DNA of 64,000 nucleotides from Ooceraea biroi (taxonomy: Eukaryota; Arthropoda; Insecta; Hymenoptera; Formicidae): NCBI RefSeq assembly GCF_003672135.1, contig NC_039512.1, positions 8,882,874 to 8,946,873 on the forward strand, in the 5' to 3' direction. A program made the translations under genes and the position numbers. The notes below the pieces were generated by a model. The model made no database searches. It was not told the origin of the DNA and saw only the letters and a list, made by a program, of their open reading frames with translations. How positions within the stretch are numbered: the first letter of the stretch is position 1; each line of letters starts with the position of its first letter. Of the stretch, positions 1-11,471 are shown in pieces.

Positions 1-161
1 GCCGTTACTTCAGGCAGTCTGGCTGGTCGTCTCGAGTGTGTGACCACGATTTCTTAACGTGTGGATTATGACGCGGGCTAATGATCCTTGTATAGTTTAT
101 CCGCATCAAAGTTAGTGCGAATAAAAAGAAGACGAACCTTTTCCGATGCTTGTTACTAACA
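1..161 (+). other. 5' leader / upstream sequence of the CSRP gene
   Basis: No coding sequence is seen before the ATG at 162. The stretch is GC-richer than the intron that follows and ends directly in the signal-peptide exon, so it is probably 5' UTR. The transcription start may lie outside the window. Confidence 0.4.
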
Positions 162-3100
162 ATGCAGTGGTTCCTGTTTTTATTCTGCAGTGAGTGAAAG
201 CTTGCTTTTGAATATGTGTGTATTACTTTGCGAGATAGCGTTTATCATCCAAATTTGAAAAATGAAGAAAACAAATTTTGTCTAATAGCTTTAATTAATA
301 TCTTGAGATATTAGAAGAGAGAGGAATAAGATTAACAGCAATGTAAAATCTTAATTTAAAATATTAATTTTTAAAGATATATTTCTATGTATTAAACATA
401 AAATTAAGTAATCGAATATATAATAATGACTTGATATTTGAGATAATAAATATATAATAAGGGCAGAAGAGAACATTCCTTGTAATTACATTCTTAAAAA
501 TTTTTCGAGAGGATTTTAATAATTTCTTGATAATATATTTTGTAATTTGTTTACCCGCATTTTGTCTTTTAAAAACTTATTGTTAACACGTCTCGAAGTA
601 TATTCGAAAAAAGTTATAAGCTCCTCTCAAAGCCTTCTTGGCTGAACGTGAATTTTATTTCATTTTTATTCATCTTAAAAATACCGAATTGAAGAAATAT
701 TTTGTTCAGTAACCACCGCGAGTTCTCTTAGACTCGCTGCGTACATATCTTCCGGTGGTCTTCACGGAGAGATTCGTTTCGAAAGAGCCACAGAATCTTC
801 GATACGAATACGATATTCTTTGAAAGCAACTTTGCAATATCCGGATCAGCAATGGTTGTGGTCGGTGACTCAATTCCCTGTCGATTACACGATCCTCGAC
901 AGCAGATGCGACAAGCGATACATCGGCGAGAGGTAGTACACGTGCCATAAACCAAAAAAATGTACAATTCCATGACAATAAATTGTACAAATCTTGTATG
1001 AAGAATTTTATTATTTTTATTTTAATTATAAGAGTTTTATTAAGGAGAATTATAAATTTAAATAGTTTTAGTTCAAGCTGAGATTGTTCCTTTTGTTACC
1101 GTGTTTTTCTCGCTTTATGCGCAGTATCATCGATTTGACAGAGAAGATTGGGCCGCTTGAACTGCCAACGAATCAAACGGGCTCAATAGAAGTCGCCGAT
1201 CTATCCTTAACAGGAGAAATGGGTTTGTGGGGAAAAGGCTTGTTACTGAGAGATAATTATTCGGCAAGAACGATATGCGCTTCGATCACGGTAATTTATA
1301 AAGATCTGTAACAATAAACACGCAATATTAATCATAATTAATCAAAAACTAATTATAAATTACACAAATACGATTATTAAAAATTAAGTTAAACTAGTAA
1401 ATAAAAATAAAATAAAATGCAGATTAATGAATTATTTATAATTAAAAATTACTGATCAAATTGGATTAATTATAATGCTGATTATTTTTTTCTAATTATG
1501 TCTCTAAGTACACTCTAATTACGCATTATTTTATCGTGAGTAAATTTCTCCTCTTGCGCTTCAGGTACTTGAGAAAAACGTTGAGAAGTTTGCCCAGGCG
1601 CGTTTTCTCGGTCCTGTGGGTGGAACAGTTCTGTTTCGATGGCTGGGCGGCCAGGCGAGCGATGAGCCTACCGACATGATCATACATGCGAATTTACATC
1701 ACGTTCACAAACAAAAATTACAATCAATAAGTTATACTGAACATCATTGGAAAATATACGTTACCGATATCTTCGAAACCAGCAAAGGTAAACATCCGTA
1801 ATGGCAAATTTTACGTTTTCAACTGATAATCCTTTTATTTGCAATTTTAATATTGCACGTGGCTCATCTTTAGAATATCATAGTTATGCTCGTAATACTT
1901 GCACGTTTTAGATAAAGACAACTGCAATATACTTCAAAGCGTATTTGATCCTAACAATTCCGGCGTTGGAAGGTCCATCGGAGACGTTGATGTCCGTTTA
2001 GGCAAGATAAAGGTTGCCACTAACACGCAGAAAAAGTATAAAACCTTCTACAGAGATCCGGAACTATCCTTACTTCCAGCGGATTTGCTGGGTCCGCATC
2101 GTCACTTGTATCTAGTCGTCTTTCATCCTGTACACGAGGATTCGTTCTTAGCCTGTGCCAGGATCAATCATCGCAAACCGATACATGCTATGTAAGATCT
2201 GATCGTTTGTATAATTATTTATTTTAAAAAAAATTTAATTTATACATAATCTTAAATTAATATGAGATTACGAAAAATTACAAGTTATATTAAATAATAA
2301 TTTAACTTATAATTTTACTATTAATCCCGCACAAATAGCGCTCGAGAGAAAAATCTTAATTTAATTAATTATTAAATTATATATTTCTCCATAAAAAAAT
2401 GATATATGAAAAGTTCAATAAAATAATTTCTCCAAAATAAATATTTAGAGCCATCATTAATTCACGTGGAATCAAGGGAAAAGTTACGGCTATTCAGGAA
2501 ACGCCATTCGATCCAACGTGGGTCAACATCTCATTAACAACTATTAACGATCTGGAAACCAGATTACGGTACGCCACCAAAGTAGCGTCTTACAGGATTC
2601 ACGAATTACCTGCGGAACCGGCGAAAAGTGTAGGACTTACTATTGACCAATGTCTGACTACTAAGAACTTGTTCAACCCTTCAAATATTGATGAGAACAC
2701 TATCCCCCCAGCAGGTAGTAATAATTATATTATTATAAAATTGCATAAAATTGTAATTATATTATTATAAAAACTATTCGAATAATATGACAATTACATA
2801 GCTAACTAAAAAATCATCACGTCAAATAGGTTTCGGTACTCAGGATCAGTACGCTGTTGGCGACCTGTCCGGCAAGCTTCAGGGTCGAAAGGAAGGCTCT
2901 TATCACAATGACATTCTACCCGGAAGTGCAAAACTTAGTGGGATTTATTGGGACACGTATCTGCCGCTTTCTGGAGTCCACAGTATCATTCACAGATCCT
3001 TAGTACTTTACAAGTAATTGCTCGTTACAACAAACTACCAATCAATCATATTCATATGGTTTATTACATATGCTATGATGCTTAGATAACAGGAATCTTC

Positions 3101-6100
3101 TTCCGTGTTGTATTAAGCAATGCTGTGAAAACGTTTTCGTAGGTACAATGAAACCGATAATAAAGGCGTGATACCATGGGTATGTGGCATGTTCGCGCTC
3201 TACGCACCGCATACTGATTCGCAAATGCCCATGTACACGGCCGAAGTGGTATTCAGGTATCCCATCGTCGGGCGAATAGTTTTCCGACAACCCAGAGATG
3301 ATCCTGACATGGACACTACTATAATAATGGAACATCTTGTTCATGCGGATGGCAATGCAATAAATAACACCGCAGGCCACAGGTAGATCTTGAGTTGATT
3401 TAATAAAATGCACAAATACACATAAATGTTATCACGAACGTAATAGAGACGGTTGAAATCTATTCAGATGGATGGTGCACGATCATCCACCAGGCAAAGA
3501 TTTTTACAATTGGACTGGTCGATGCTTGAGCGTTGGATCACCTTATAATCCGCACAAGGTATTGATTTAATTGAGCGCCCATTTCCAAACTTCTAAGAAA
3601 ATAATAAAAAAATTCCGATAGCTTTCACTTTGGATCCGCGTTTCCAACTGGATTACGTGGAAATGATTATGAGTTTCCGGAAAATTTAGTTAATGGAAAT
3701 AATGAGACTCGATAATTTGTGTATCGTTCTTCGTTATCATTTATAATGCTCATCAAAGTACGATTAATTTCTTTGGAAAAATATTTCAAGTATCTGTGGT
3801 ACGGTGCACTTTAGGTGGAGTGGAAGTCAGACAGCTCTTGTTTTATTTCGGAGCCATCCTTATGCCGCTTGGGCGATTTGACGAGGCACGGAATACTCGA
3901 AATTGCCGGCAGGAAAGCCAATGCGTCGGTGTTAACTCGCAAGCTCTTCACGGACTCAATGTTACCCCTATCAGGATCTCACACATTGTTCGGCAAGAGT
4001 CTAGTCATTTACGACGATCACGGTCCAGTCGCGAGAGGAGACAGATTGGCTTGTTCCATGTAATTCTACAATAAACGTGCGGCGAATGTAATGATCTGTT
4101 TTTTAACAGTAATATTATTGCATCTTTAGTATCAGCGGGGTCTATCGGCGTAAAGCGGTCGTCAGAGATTGGTTTGGGAATGGCGAGCAAGTATCTCTAA
4201 GAGGAAAACTAGAGTTTCTACAACAGACCGAATATGATGCCACTAACGTGGAGGTGTCTCTCGAGGGTCTCGGTGGGAAGATGAGCGGATATCACGTGCA
4301 CATGGTAACTCTGAAACATTCTTCAAATTAACTGAAATTCTTTAATCTGTTAATACTAAATCGCTCTTCAACCGCAAATTTAGTTTTATGTATGTATTTT
4401 ATCTGTGACAATCGTTTTGTGTGCTCATAAAAATATGTATCATTGGACGAATCATTGTAGACACCCGTAGAATATGATTTGGAGTTTCCGTGCGAGGGAA
4501 CGTCGCTCTACGGACACTGGAATCCGTTGGGCGTCAACACGAGCGACGTGCCGATGATGGAGGAAGGTACTCTGGACCAATACGAGATGGGTGATCTAAG
4601 CGGGAAGTTCGGCACCCTGGACAACAAAAAGAGGTACACGACAACGTACAACGACACTATGCTGCCACTGTTCGGGCCACGAAGTATACTGGGCCGCAGC
4701 GTGGTGATACATAAAAAAGAAAAAAATTTACGGTAACCGTGATCGATTTTGATAGCTGATCTACATTCATATTTCGCTTTTCCTCATTTCAATTTCAACT
4801 CGTCCTTGCATCTAGATGGGCGTGCTCCACTATCGAGAGAGGATATTCCCCAGCCGATGCGAGTGAATTACGCGCTATCGCGTCGTTCCATCATCCACAA
4901 GGCTTCGCGTATGGTTACATAAGAATGGTACGGAATGCCGCTGATTTGTGATGATTTTGTAGAAAAAAAACATGCGTTTATCGCCTAATTAGAAAACCTA
5001 ACTCACAAAATTACAATTTTAAGAAACTTTTCTAAACAATGCAAAATCTCAAGATAAGTTGGCCGAAATAAATATCTCAATTTTTTGTAAAAAATTGGAG
5101 TTAGGTTTTCTAATTAGGACGTTATATGTTGTAATTGAGATTTAAAAAAATAAGAATTTTAATAACAAATATGATCGCAGACGCAACTTGTGTACAAGGA
5201 CGGTAGCCAAAGTGAGACGGTGATCGAAGTAAACTTACGCCATCCTGGGAAGCACGATCGCAATATCGTAAGCACACATGTTCACATTGTGCACAAATGC
5301 ACCAGACGTAAATCAACCATCTATTCGTTTTCAGACCAGAAATCACAACTGGGCGATATACGTAAATCCCGTTGGCGTGGATGCTGCGGTGAAGGTGAAG
5401 GACACCCGATGCGTGGCGGGTGGATACACCTGGAATCCTTACTTCACGCAACTAGCAGATCCACTGAATGTAAAAACAATTGATCTCTCAGAGTTCTGCG
5501 TATTTTCTTTGACTTAACTGCAATAAGATGCACTTATTTAAATCAAAATGATTGTTTTACCGTTCAGGAAGATCTCTATAGAGAGGAGTGTGGTCCAGAT
5601 TTGCCACTCAGATGTTACGTCGGCGACGTATCGTCTCGCCTCGGGCCGATTAATATTGGAGAGAAGCGACAAGTACTTACAGATCCAAATTTCCCTCTGG
5701 GCGGGCAGGCAGAGCTATCCGCTTTAGGCAGATCTATTGTTATTTTTGATAAGGATTTTGGCAGCAACAGATACGCGTGTGCGAACATCGAGCCCGACAA
5801 CGACATCGTGAAGTACGCGAACATTAGGAAACCACCGCGATTCGTGGTGTAAGTTATTCATTCGTATGAAGAGAGAAATACATATATTATTATTCTTCAT
5901 TTTGTTCAGTTATAAATTATCAAAATATTCAATATTATAAATAATTTTGAAAAATTTTAAGTCCAAGATTAATCGTAATCTTAAAATAAATTGTAACATT
6001 TGTTAATACGATTCTTTTCTGCAGAGCGCAATTTTTGGAAGACGTTAGAAAAGTGATGGGAATCCCTGAATGGATGCTATCTACTGACAACCGAAAAACC

Positions 6101-6563
6101 AAGATATTACATAACGGCGCATGTATCCAATTTCTTCTGCATTTTAAAGGCAAGAGATCTGTCCTTCAATTAAGACATTTATGACGTTTAATTGTATTTT
6201 TATTTTATGTGCGACTTTATTATATTCAGGCCCAATCGCCAATAAGCTGGAACAAGATTTTAGCAAACTTATATCGATTGGTAAACTCGAGACTCCCAGT
6301 TTATACATTCCTGGATACATACCGACAAAAAGAAAAAGCACATTGGGACACCGACAGTGCGGCGTGCGTGATCCAGATGACAAAAGTAATTTCACTTATA
6401 ATTTGTGTTATATCAATAGCTTTCTCTTAGAGAATAATAATTTTCTGACTAAATTAATTTTTTTATTGCAGATTTCGACACTTATCGTAGTACATCCACC
6501 CCGTTATTACCAGAAATATTTCTGATGCTAATATCTCTAGTAATAGTGAATAGAGTAATATAA
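162..6563 (+). CDS. Rsod: Copper-only superoxide dismutase repeat protein (CSRP), secreted or GPI-anchored
   Basis: Nineteen coding exons join in phase to 1126 aa: 162-189, 710-932, 1125-1290, 1565-1787, 1912-2191, 2449-2714, 2830-3013, 3143-3382, 3468-3558, 3815-4059, 4130-4304, 4461-4732, 4816-4927, 5181-5267, 5335-5469, 5568-5848, 6025-6149, 6230-6385, 6472-6563. The protein starts MQWFLFLFC (signal peptide) and ends in a hydrophobic tail (EIFLMLISLVIVNRVI) like a GPI-anchor signal. Between them are about six Cu/Zn-SOD-like beta-barrel repeats, recognisable by the NP turn, GDLSG and SVVIH motifs. Repeat 5 (about residues 649-800) keeps the copper quartet H704, H706, H726 and H791. Repeats 1-4 and 6 lack some or all of it. 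No zinc loop is seen, as expected for copper-only SOD repeat proteins; Drosophila Rsod is the family member I recall. The intron after 6149 uses a GC donor. Catalytic activity is inference: repeat 5 could be active and the others structural. Confidence 0.87.
4984..5118. repeat. Short MITE-like inverted repeat in a CSRP intron
   Basis: A 135-bp segment has perfect 21-bp inverted ends beginning CCTAATTAGAAAACC. It lies wholly in the intron between the exons ending at 4927 and starting at 5181. No convincing target duplication is visible, so the superfamily is unassigned. Confidence 0.6.
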
Positions 6564-6606
6564 CTAAGAAGCGCTGATGATAATTTTATACAAGGTTTTT
6601 ACAAAA

Positions 6607-6612
6607 AATAAA
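6607..6612 (+). terminator. Polyadenylation signal of the CSRP gene
   Basis: AATAAA lies 44 bp after the TAA at 6561-6563. A second AATAAA occurs near 6718. Confidence 0.6.
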
Positions 6613-7698
6613 AACATACAGTATATCTTGTAAATATAAAAATCGTTTCTTAAGTGATCTCATGAAGCATCTAACGTAATAACACGTGAGTGTCAATACA
6701 TATAAAGATATACGAAAATAAATATTAAAGCAATATATTTTCTATTATTTAATAATAAAACACTTTACTCCTTCTCAAAATGCTTTTTAGATAAGTAGAT
6801 AATATTAGATGAAAGAATTAAATCCATAATAGGAAAAAAATTTTCATTTTATTTATCTTATTTATCCCAAAGAATGGAAGTTATTGATAGCATTTATTGT
6901 ACATATATAATAAATAGTAACATGTGCATTCTTGAATATGTCGGACAGTTATTTTTGGTATCCACGTGCTTCGCGGGTATCGTGCTACAAATTGGACGCA
7001 CAGTCGTGAATACTAATACGTTTGGTATTTCTCAAATTGCTCTATGGAAACTACAGGATAGACAAAACACGGAAATATTATTAATAAACTAAAGAAAAGT
7101 GAAAGATAATATTTTGTGACAATTAGTATTTTGAACTAATAGATCTTTCTTTAAATGTATAGCAACTGATTTTCTTGAACAAAATCACACATAAAATAAG
7201 AATTTGTCAATGCGATGTCTTAACCAAAAGAGAGTGATTAGAGAATAATCAAATGAAACAATCCGGCATTTCTCGTGCTTCAAGGTTGTTCACGGTATCG
7301 TGACGCAAAGAAAGGATCGCCGTCGTGACACCGCTCGTTGAAAATCTAATCCGCCTCGAGAGTAGGTGCTCGATTGACTCATGAGCGGGCGGAAAATTGG
7401 TATCCCAGTGCTGCGAGCGGAGGTTGTCGTCTCGACAGCGGCGCACCATCAGTTCTACAGTCCCCGGCAAACTGTTTTAGTCGAAACGTCGAAAGGGTCG
7501 CTATTTTGAGGCGACTCGCACTAAATATGGTCAGATAGGCGTTGTACCCGGGGCAGGCCACCCCTGCTCGGGCAACCTCCGGCCAGCTGGTGGGGGAGAT
7601 CCACAAAAGTTACTTAGACAAGTTCAGCTCTATGATTCGGACAGTTGGTTCGTCGTGACCATCTCGTATCATCCACCTCTTAGAAATCAACCGTAGTT
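6613..7698. other. Intergenic sequence and Mlc2 5' region
   Basis: No gene is seen. The first 600 bp are AT-rich. About 7250-7698 is GC-richer and contains an E-box CAGCTG near 7573, so it probably holds the Mlc2 promoter and 5' UTR. I could not fix a TATA box or start site. Confidence 0.4.
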
Positions 7699-10241
7699 AT
7701 GGTAAGTATAGGCGCCAAGCGAACCCTTTGCGACACGTCAGACGACCCGGGCCCCGACTTTTCACGAGTAGGGAATCGCGCAAGGACCCGCACCGTGGAT
7801 TCCACCGTTCGTTGCACGAGGATCGCGAGAAATGATGCCTATGTCTACTATGTGATCGCGAGATATCGTGCACCAGGAACACTGCCAAATCGCAAATACG
7901 ATAGTGCGTTTCGCGAGAATGGATTACGCGCAGTGCATCGAACGATATGCCAAGCGATGATGAGCTGATGTCGAGGACGTCACCGTCAGCATCGCGAATC
8001 TGTGACGACCGAGTGCGAGAGTGATCTCTGTTAAATACGTCTGTGAAGAGCTCGAAATTCTAATGCTGTAGGTCCCATCCACTTGTGATCCAGAGCTCCA
8101 AATGAATTTGCAAAGTTATCGCGCGGGATATCTAAAAAAAAATATTATTAATGCGTCGTTCGTTTTACACTAACATTATGCTCGAATTATCTCGATTAGT
8201 GCAGTTTAAATATTTTCGGTAATAAGGAAATCAAGATCTTATCACGAAAAAATTGCCGTACAGTAATAATGACTAATCTGATGTCTTTAATGAAATTTTT
8301 AATAAAATTTATCTTCTATAATGATATTTCATAACTAAACACAAATTTATTTCTATAAATATAACTAATATAATATAATAAATATAACAAATTGTTTTTG
8401 GTCGGCAAAATAAATCGTATCTCATATTAAAGCGAATTTATTTCTGAGATTAAAAGGGGTATAAATAATTACGTAAGAATGGTAATTCGAGAGGCAGTGC
8501 GGTAACTGGATGGTCGCTCTATATACGTCCTGGCAGCCTTTCCGCACGACTCACAGAATGATTCTATTCTTAGCAACAACCGGCAGTATCTCTCTCGCAA
8601 ATTTTCTCACTCGACAATAAATTAAGATTTTTAATCTTATTTTTTACCGAATTTATAGCAAAATTAATTAATGTAATTAGACAAATAAATATCAACAAAA
8701 TAATTTTTACATTTTAATCTATTTATTCGATTAGTCACGAATAATAGAAAATGTATAAAGAATAGTATACTTTTTATTTTTCATCTGAACAATTAATAAA
8801 AATAAAAGAGTTCGTTAATAGGATTTTGTTCATACTTTAGGCGGATAAGGAGAAGAAGAAAAAGACCAAGAAGAAGGAGGAGGCGGCTGCTGCACCCGAA
8901 CCTGAGCCAGCACCAGTGGAAGAGAAGGCACCAACTCCTACAGGCACACCAAAGGAATCTGGCTCTGCTAGGGCGAGCAGCCGCGGCAGCCGCAAGGCTA
9001 AGCGCAGCGGATCCAATGTCTTCTCCATGTTCTCTCAGAAACAGGTGGCCGAGTTTAAGGAGGTACGGCAATTTCGAAGAAAGAACAGTCCACGCAATAT
9101 CAATTCTTTTACAAGCAGTGATGTATAAGATCTAGCCTACAACAAAAAACAATCTCAAAATAATTTAAGTCACAATATTAACAATATTTAATTATCAAAT
9201 AATTAACTCATAATTAATTCGCATTTAATTATAGCATTTAACTATCAATAATTAAAATTAAAATGACATTGTCATGTATTCTGTTCACAGGCATTCCAGC
9301 TAATGGACGCGGACAAGGACGGTATCATCGGCAAAAATGATCTCCGCGCTGCTTTTGATTCTGTTGGCCGACTCGCGACCGATAAGGAGATCGAGGAGAT
9401 GCTCAACGAAGCTGCAGCGCCCATCAATTTCACCCAGTTGTTGAACCTGTTCGCTGTTCGTATGTCGGGTTCAGGTAATGCACACTTTGTTGTCTAAGCA
9501 AATTTCTCTGTGAAATTGTTGGCGATTGAAATTCTGCAAAGAGAGAATTAATTATTTCTTTTCCATCAGGTGCCGACGACGACGACGTTGTAATCAATGC
9601 CTTCAAGACATTCGACAACAACGGCAAAATCGATGGTGAAAGGTACGCTAACAAATATTCTCACGGACGATTCTCTGATTCAAGAACGCCCGTCGTAGAC
9701 GTAAATTATGTGCAAAATGCACATATAATTTTGCTCTAGTGCCTATGATGTTTGCGGACGGTCTAAGCCTGATTTATCGTGCTGACATCGATATCTGAAG
9801 CGCTACAACTTTTACAATTCTTGCACTCATTAGTACACACGTCGCCGTTTTTATTTGATTTAATATTATTTTTTTATTTTACTTTAAATTTGAATTACTC
9901 AAAAATTATTTTACATTATCGCTCTCTAAAAATTCCTTCATTTCAAGACTGAAAGATGCTGCGATCATGCGGCACAAATCGAAAGAAATTGGCTTGAAAT
10001 GGCATTTTAATATTCGTCAGAGCGTGTAGTACAGAGTACGGTATGCGGCGCGGAATATACAAAATAATTTTGCTATTTGTTTCGCAGGTTAAGGCATGCT
10101 CTCATGACGTGGGGCGACAAATTCACGCCGAAAGAGGTGAATGACGCGTACGATCAGATGTACATTGACGACAAGGGTTTCATCGATACCGCGAGCTTAA
10201 TCGCTATGTTGACCGGCACAGGCGAAGAAGAGGAGGAATAA
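7699..10241 (+). CDS. Mlc2: Myosin regulatory light chain 2, muscle type
   Basis: Five exons join in phase to 211 aa: 7699-7701, 8841-9062, 9291-9474, 9570-9642, 10088-10241. Exon 1 is only the ATG, followed by the strong donor GTAAGT. No in-frame ATG precedes exon 2, which supports this start. The N-terminus is the Lys-, Ala- and Pro-rich extension typical of insect flight-muscle Mlc2. It leads to the kinase target region (KRSGSNVFSMF), with one Ser where Drosophila has two, and then EF-hands. The first loop (DADKDGIIGKND) is a canonical divalent-cation site; later loops are degenerate. The C-terminus is acidic (GEEEEE). The protein binds the myosin heavy-chain neck in sarcomeres. Length and sequence match the Drosophila protein of about 222 aa. 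Confidence 0.95.
7702..8840 (+). other. Mlc2: Mlc2 intron 1
   Basis: This 1.1-kb intron separates the ATG from the rest of the gene. It contains TATA-like strings near 8459 (GGTATAAATA) and 8518 (CTATATA). These could mark muscle control elements or an internal promoter, but no coding exon is visible here. Confidence 0.35.
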
Positions 10242-11292
10242 GATCAACCAGAGTTACATCATCAGGAAGAAAACGTTCCTCGATTATGAAGCCTCGTTTC
10301 AACGTCAGATTCCGCAAAACTTGCCTCAAAAGAGAATAACTACTTCAAGTTTAATCCCATTTCTTTTATCCTTCTCTTTCGATACAGTTTCATTGATTGA
10401 TTGTTGATAAAAGTATGGCGAGGACGAAGCAACTGCCGAATTGTTCGGTCAGTACGGACCGAAAATTCTCTCTCTCTCTCTTTCGATCTCTTAAATCTGT
10501 TCGTCCCTGGTTTTCTTTTTGTCTTTCTTCTTATTTCTCTCTTTTTCTCATTCTTTCTGGTTTTCCTCCTTGATTTTCTCTATCTGTTTTAGATTTCGTC
10601 TTGCTAATTCTGTCTCTATATTTTTCTGCCTATCTTCGGCTCTCTTTTTTCCGTTTCTCTGTCTCTCTCTCTTTCTGCATTTTGTCTGTCTCACTTTATC
10701 TATCTTCTTTCATCTTGATCTTTTTTGTCTCTGTCCTTCTGTATCTTTTTATCTTATATTCAAGTTCTGACATTCTCTTCATCTTTTGTCTTTCTCTCTC
10801 TCTGTCTAGTCGTTTCCTATTTCCTCTTTCTTTATTTTTGCTCTCTTATATATACATTTTGTCATCCTTTAATTTCCAAAGAGCACTGCTGATTTCGGAC
10901 GGAACAGCGAGTCCGAGAAGCGCAATGAATTCTATATAGCACAATTCTGCCGAATGTACAGACCGCATATCTGTCGATAAACGGAGCTTCATCATGTCAC
11001 TTCATCGTTCGCATAATAAAAGTAATTAAATTAAAAAAGTCTACGAAAGCTCTCTAATTTCGATCCGTCGATTTAGCCTCTTACAATCTGAACGAGACCA
11101 ATGGAGAACGTTAAGTTTCGCTGTCTGGATATGCGGCAATCTCACGTCGAGTTCAATTCACGGAAATACATTGTCGATCGTTGGCCTGAATTTTTTTATA
11201 GATGTACCTCAGATGTTACGTTCTGCATACAAAAAATGCTATCTGAAGAATATTATATATTCAATGTATAACGAATGTAACACGATAATAAA
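10242..11292 (+). other. Mlc2: Mlc2 3' UTR with long pyrimidine-rich tract and two poly(A) signals
   Basis: About 10461-10850 is almost pure C/T on the plus strand, with runs of CTCTCT and TTTCTT. AATAAA occurs at 11015-11020 and 11287-11292. The tract would be a U/C-rich stretch of the mRNA. No convincing coding sequence lies in it. Confidence 0.5.
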
Positions 11293-11356
11293 GGAATCAT
11301 TGGTGGCCGAGTAATTAATTCTAATTGTATCCTTTGAACAGAAAAACATTAATTTT

Positions 11357-11362
11357 TTTATT
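11357..11362 (-). terminator. Polyadenylation signal of the Na+/K+-ATPase beta gene
   Basis: AATAAA on the minus strand, 110 bp past the stop codon at 11472-11474. It is 65 bp from the distal Mlc2 signal on the other strand, so the two 3' ends nearly meet. Confidence 0.5.
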
Positions 11363-11471
11363 CCTGAATATCTTATTATTAATACTCTTATCCTGAATTA
11401 TTATTAATATCACGTCTCCAAATCGACAAATATGCGAGATACATTGAAGACTCGTCAACTCACGTCACGTT

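Noticed and set aside
706..990. Minus-strand frame of 94 codons
   Set aside because: It is the antisense of CSRP exon 2.
6874..7092. 72-codon plus-strand frame between CSRP and Mlc2
   Set aside because: AT-rich, no recognised motif and no transcript signals around it.
10401..10939. Overlapping Phe/Ser/Leu-rich frames after Mlc2
   Set aside because: They are translations of the pyrimidine tract, not proteins.
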